From contig CM040444.1 of NCBI GenBank assembly GCA_022749755.1, positions 5,211,009 through 5,275,008 on the forward strand: a stretch of DNA of 64,000 nucleotides, in the 5' to 3' direction. The DNA is from Azadirachta indica (Eukaryota > Streptophyta > Magnoliopsida > Sapindales > Meliaceae). Below are positions 59,983 to 64,000 of this stretch, piece after piece; within the stretch, counting starts at the first letter, position 1; every line of letters starts with the position of its first letter. Made by a program: the position numbers and the translations under genes. The notes below the pieces were generated by a model. It saw nothing but the letters and a program-made list of their open reading frames with translations. It made no database searches and was not told where the DNA came from.

Positions 59983-60825
59983 ATGGCGCAGAGGGGCAAA
60001 GCTTGCGTGGTAGTTTTAGGAGATCTTGGCCGCAGTCCTCGTATGCAGTATCATGCTCTTTCTCTCGCTCATTAGGTAATTTCATCCTATATGTATATTA
60101 CATCTTGTGATCTTTTATTAATAATTGTGTTTACTTGTTCTTTAGCTCAATTCATTTTTCCTAAAGCGCTATGACTATCTAAATTGATTACACCTCTACC
60201 TTTTCCTTTTGCAAAGCATGGTGGTCAATTGGGCTTACCATTGTCTATGGCGTATACGAAATTTATGAGCTTTTGTTGTTTACAAAGTTTGTGATGAAAT
60301 ACTATATGTTTATATATGGGCCTTAGTGTTTTCATCTCCTGCAACCTTTCTGTTGTTTTCATTTATTTCCAATTATTCACATATTTTTGCTTGATTGATT
60401 TTCTTGTGGTTTGATTTGTCTGGCAAATGTCTCTTGAGGTGGACATTGTTGCTTATGGAGGTATAATTTTTTATATCGATAATGCCTATTCACTGCAATA
60501 TTTTGCTTTAGTTGTTTCAAAGAGTATCAAATATAATAATTTAACATTTGGACAGATTCCAAGCCACAGGATGTTATTTTAGATCATCAATCTATTCATA
60601 TCTACAAAATGGTAATTACATTGTAAATTTTGTAATGTTGAGGCTTCTTCATTTATCAATTCATTGTGTAATTTGTTTTCCCAATTCAAACAAAATTGCA
60701 GATCCAATGGCCAACAGTTGCTCAAGGTTTGCCAAAGTTGCTTTGGCCCACGCTACTTTTGCTTAAGCCTTTTATTCAGTTTTCACATGATTATGTGGTT
60801 TCTTTGTGTCAAAATATTTTTTCCA
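59983..60825 (+). pseudogene. ALG1/TURAN-type glycosyltransferase, 5' fragment
   Basis: Four exon remnants with introns: 59,983-60,075, 60,427-60,460, 60,556-60,611 and 60,702 to about 60,825. Joined they match the first 110 or so residues of the GT33 family (chitobiosyldiphosphodolichol beta-mannosyltransferase ALG1; plant TURAN). The diagnostic VVVLGDLGRSPRMQYHALS is in exon 1 and LEVDIVAYGG in exon 2. Damage: the last codon of exon 1 is TAG where CAG is expected, the exon 2 acceptor is CAA instead of CAG, and exon 4 has a frameshift after KPFIQF. The rest of the gene (about three quarters) is missing, replaced by a truncated hAT-like element. Intron retention shows a DNA-level duplication. 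A working parent gene should exist elsewhere in the genome. Confidence 0.85.
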
Positions 60826-61069
60826 GTATGTCAAATAACATTATTTTATGCAAATACAATAAAACGACATCGTTTATATGTCAAAATGTTAAAAAGTAAT
60901 AAATTTTATTTAGTCCTTTTTTTTAGACCAAAATCGGATAAAAAATTTCGAATTTTTTATTTCAAGAACCGAAATTAGACTGAATTGCATAAAATACTGA
61001 ACCAAACCTATCAGTTCCGGGCTGATTTCAATTCAGTTTAGCTTGGTTTTGTTTTTCTGCCTACCTCTA
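60826..61069. mobile_element. hAT-like element 2, left end missing
   Basis: Matches the right half of the element at 62,683-63,132 (landmarks: tgtcaaataa, ttatgcaaat, aaaacgac.tcgttt, tgtcaaaat.ttaaaaa) and has the same right end (ctacctcta). The left half is absent. It starts inside the glycosyltransferase pseudogene. Confidence 0.7.
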
Positions 61070-62010
61070 ATTGAAAAAAAGATATTTCGGTGGAATAAAA
61101 AGGAAAATGGCATGGTTAGAGAAGTACCATCTCAGTCAATTACACTATGCCAATTTTAATTTTTCAAGTTTTATGGTCTTTTCTTTTTTCATGTGACTTT
61201 TTCATTCTTTTTGTTTAATAAGTATTTTATAATTATTGTGTATGTTTTTCATTGATTAATTATTATATTTTATGTGACTGTTTTTGTTTCTTATTAAAGA
61301 AATTTTATTAAATCAATATTTAAAGTGATTAATACTAGTTTTTTAATTTATTTTTCGGTTTTTTTAATTTACACATGAAGCTAGTGGGCAAGTATAATGT
61401 ATCAATCATCTATATATATATATATATATATATATTATTTAGCCAAGCCCTTATTTTGTTTAATATAAAGTTGAATCATTATGCATGCGTTGGGATTCAT
61501 AGTATTAAGCATTATACATCCTGTCACAGACTTCCTTCTCTTTCTTGTTAGCCATGAATACACATATACATACCTTGGTTTCTTTAATTTTTATTTTGTG
61601 CTTCTTTTGTTAACTTTACTTTTAATGTCACTAACTTAATTATGTGATATGTGCAAGTAGTTACTTTTTGAAGGATATTAAAGAAGTCACAAATCTAATT
61701 GCCACAATATCTATCTGTTTTGATGGAAGTAGTGATCAAGCGATAGTTAATAATTATGCATAATAGGAAAAATATTATTTACTTAGTATGTTAAGATATT
61801 CATTTATTTAAATTATGAAATTAAAAGTTTAATTTATTTATATTTAATATAATCACCTTCTTTCACATGATCTAATCATAAATTATCTACACCACGCTCA
61901 CCACACTCACCACGCTCTCCACTCTCATTAGAATCACAAGGTCACAATTTACACAGATTTCATTACCCTCACCAGTATCACGAAGTTCACTATTTACAAT
62001 GCAACCACCA
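60826..62010 (+). repeat. Direct duplication, copy 1
   Basis: Matches copy 2 (about 62,886-64,000), offset near 2,063 bp. It includes the hAT right half, a 'gatatttcggtgga...aaaatggc.tgg' segment, a (TA)n tract (61,411-61,432), a 'tatgcatgc.ttgggattcatagta' segment and a CACGCTCACCAC-type repeat near 61,895. Substitutions and short indels separate the copies. No coding sequence seen. Confidence 0.85.
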
Positions 62011-62674
62011 CATTAATGTGGAGCACTTTTGGCTGATGAATTATTTCAATAAGCAATAATATACTTTTAAATTAAAAAATCTTAACTTTTTATTAAATAT
62101 ATATATAAGAATTTAAAATATTCAATGTTAAAAATTATGTTATTAGTTGTAATTGAAATAAATTTACATTTGTTTTATAGGGCAGTTTTAAATAATTTAA
62201 ACAAGTAATTTATTAGATATATTCGTTAATTTATTTTTATTCTATATATCTTATAAGGATTTATAAGGCTTAATTTTCTAATTTTACAATATTAAGTTAT
62301 CATAAATTATAAATGATGACAAAAGATTTTTATTAGTCATTGATATTGGCCATATATTTTTTGCTACTTTTATAAAACCACGTAATTCATATAAGATGGT
62401 ACGGAGAAAATGTATTAAAGAAGCAACGTCTTTTGAAAATTTGATGGAGCTAACTGTAAGAGAAATTCTTAAAGCTAAGCATACATATAGAGTTATAAGG
62501 ACTTGTGGTAGAAGTCCCACTTCCTCAATACGGAATTCTACCTATGGATGATAGTTTATATACTGTGTACTATGGACTTGTAGTTTTATTTTTAGAATTT
62601 AATTCTAACTCTTACGTATTAAAAGGTATTTGTATTACACTTATCAATGAAAAGAGTTAGGAGTTTTCTTACTC
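62011..62674. other. AT-rich spacer, no gene seen
   Basis: Spacer between the two duplicated segments. No supported gene. Confidence 0.5.
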
Positions 62675-63140
62675 ATTGAAAGTAAGGGGTGCCATGGTTC
62701 GTTCCGGTTTAAATTAAAATCGAACCAAAACAAAAACTTCTTGATCTCGAAATTTTGAAATCGGACCGTACCAATCCATACTGATTATATAATTGAATCG
62801 AATTAAACTGAATTGATTGAATTTGATTTTTAAATCGGTTTGATTTTTGGGTAAATTTATTATTTTTTTAATAAAATTTTTAGTGTGTCAAGTAATTTCG
62901 CTTTATGCAAATAATATAACGATATCATTCACATGTCAAAATATTAAAAAATAATAAATTCGCTCTTATTCGAGTTTTTTTATACAAAAACCAAAATTAA
63001 AGTGAAAATTTTGAATTTTTTATTTTAAAAAACAAAATCTGACCGAATTACATAAAATATCGAACCGAACTCATCAGTTTCGTTCCGATTTCAATTTAGT
63101 CCGATTATGTATAGTTTTTTTGCCCACTCCTAATTGAAAA
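62675..63140. mobile_element. hAT-like nonautonomous element 3, near-perfect TSD
   Basis: The element spans 62,683-63,132 (450 bp) with left end taaggggtgcca and right end tgcccactccta. It is flanked by ATTGAAAG (62,675-62,682) and ATTGAAAA (63,133-63,140), a 7 of 8 match. Length and internal motifs resemble element 1. Confidence 0.7.
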
Positions 63141-64000
63141 AAAGATATTTCAGTGGATTCAAAAAAGAAAATGGCGTGGCAAAAAAAATACCATCCCAAT
63201 CAATTACGTTATATCGAATCTGATTTTTCAAATTTTGTGGTCCTTTTTTTTCATGTGATTTTTTCATTCTTTTTGTTTAATAAGTGTTTTATAATTATTG
63301 TGTATGTTTTTCATTAATTAATTATTATATTTTATGTGACTGTTTGTGGTTCTAATTAAATAAATTTTATTGAATCAGTATTTAAAGTGAATAACACTAG
63401 TTTTTTAATTTATTTTTGGGCTTTTTTAGTGTACACATAAAGTTAGTGGGTAGGTATATTGTAACAATCATATATATATATATATATAATATTTAGCCAA
63501 ACCCCTGTTTTGTTTAATATATAGTTGAATTACTATGCATGCATTGGGATTCATAGTATTGAGTAGTATAGATCTTACGACAGACTTCCTACTCTTTCAT
63601 GTCGACCATGAACACAGATGTACATAACTTGCTTTCTTTAATTTTTATTTTGTGCTTATTTCGTTAACTTTACTTTCAATGTCATTGACTTAATTATGTA
63701 ATATATGTAGATAGTTATTTTTTTAAAGATATTAAAGAGGTCACAAATCTAATTATCACGATATCTCTATCTCTTTTGATGGAAGTAGTGATCAAGAGAT
63801 AGCTAATAATTATACATAATAGGAACAATATTATTTATTTATTATATAAAGATATTCATTTATTTAAATTATGAAATTAAAAGTCTAATTTATTTTTATT
63901 TAATGCGATCACCTTCTTTCACATGACATGATCATAAATTATCTACACTGCGCTCACCACTTCATCAAAATCACAAGGTCACCATTTACATGAAGCTCAC
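62886..64000 (+). repeat. Direct duplication, copy 2 (cut by window end)
   Basis: Second copy of the 60,826-62,010 segment. It includes the right half of element 3, a (TA)n tract at about 63,471-63,488 and a shorter version of the CTCACC repeat. It probably continues past the window. Confidence 0.8.

Overview
The window is nuclear DNA from a flowering plant, almost certainly a eudicot. It has plant GT-AG introns, AT-rich intergenic DNA full of (TA)n tracts and MITEs, plant-type small-molecule O-methyltransferases, a plant WEB-family protein and Ty3 retrotransposon debris. The proteins look Sapindales/Citrus-like to me, but this is an impression from memory and was not tested.

Left third (1-23,160): a tandem and inverted array of class-II (SABATH-unrelated) plant O-methyltransferase (OMT) genes. 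Two copies look intact: OMT4 (18,588-19,670, intronless, 360 aa) and OMT5 (21,595-22,731, one 75-nt intron, 353 aa). Five copies are broken: OMT1 (single-base frameshift), OMT2 (5' truncated), OMT3 (566-bp internal deletion) and two OMT5-like 5' stubs. OMT1 and OMT3 with their 5' flanks form a 2.3-2.8 kb inverted duplication. OMT2 lies between the arms as a direct repeat of the OMT1 3' half. The OMT3+stub and OMT4+stub blocks are direct repeats. OMT-type flanks without genes at 1-380 and about 3,000-3,610 show that the array once held more copies and continues past the left edge. A tRNA-Glu(UUC)-like gene follows at 23,192.

Middle (23,665-48,860, minus): one large gene with 34 exons that join in frame into 1,462 codons. 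It encodes a DExH-box RNA helicase of the DHX29/DExH7 type (translation-initiation helicase family). All exon boundaries used are GT-AG and phase-consistent. On the other side of a 1.7-kb divergent intergenic region with twin CACGTG boxes lies a 241-aa WEB-family (DUF827) coiled-coil gene (50,573-51,298, plus).

Right part (51,300-64,000): no intact gene seen. It holds a 155-bp perfect-type fold-back, a decayed Ty3/gypsy element (gag, protease, RT and integrase remnants, with RNase H missing and a 279-bp insertion), a four-exon 5' fragment of an ALG1/TURAN-type glycosyltransferase pseudogene, three related hAT-like nonautonomous elements, and a direct duplication of about 1.1 kb reaching the right edge.

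The most interesting possibility is that the OMT1/OMT3 inverted duplication acts as a natural hairpin (siRNA) locus able to silence the intact OMT4/OMT5 in trans. This is inferred from architecture only.
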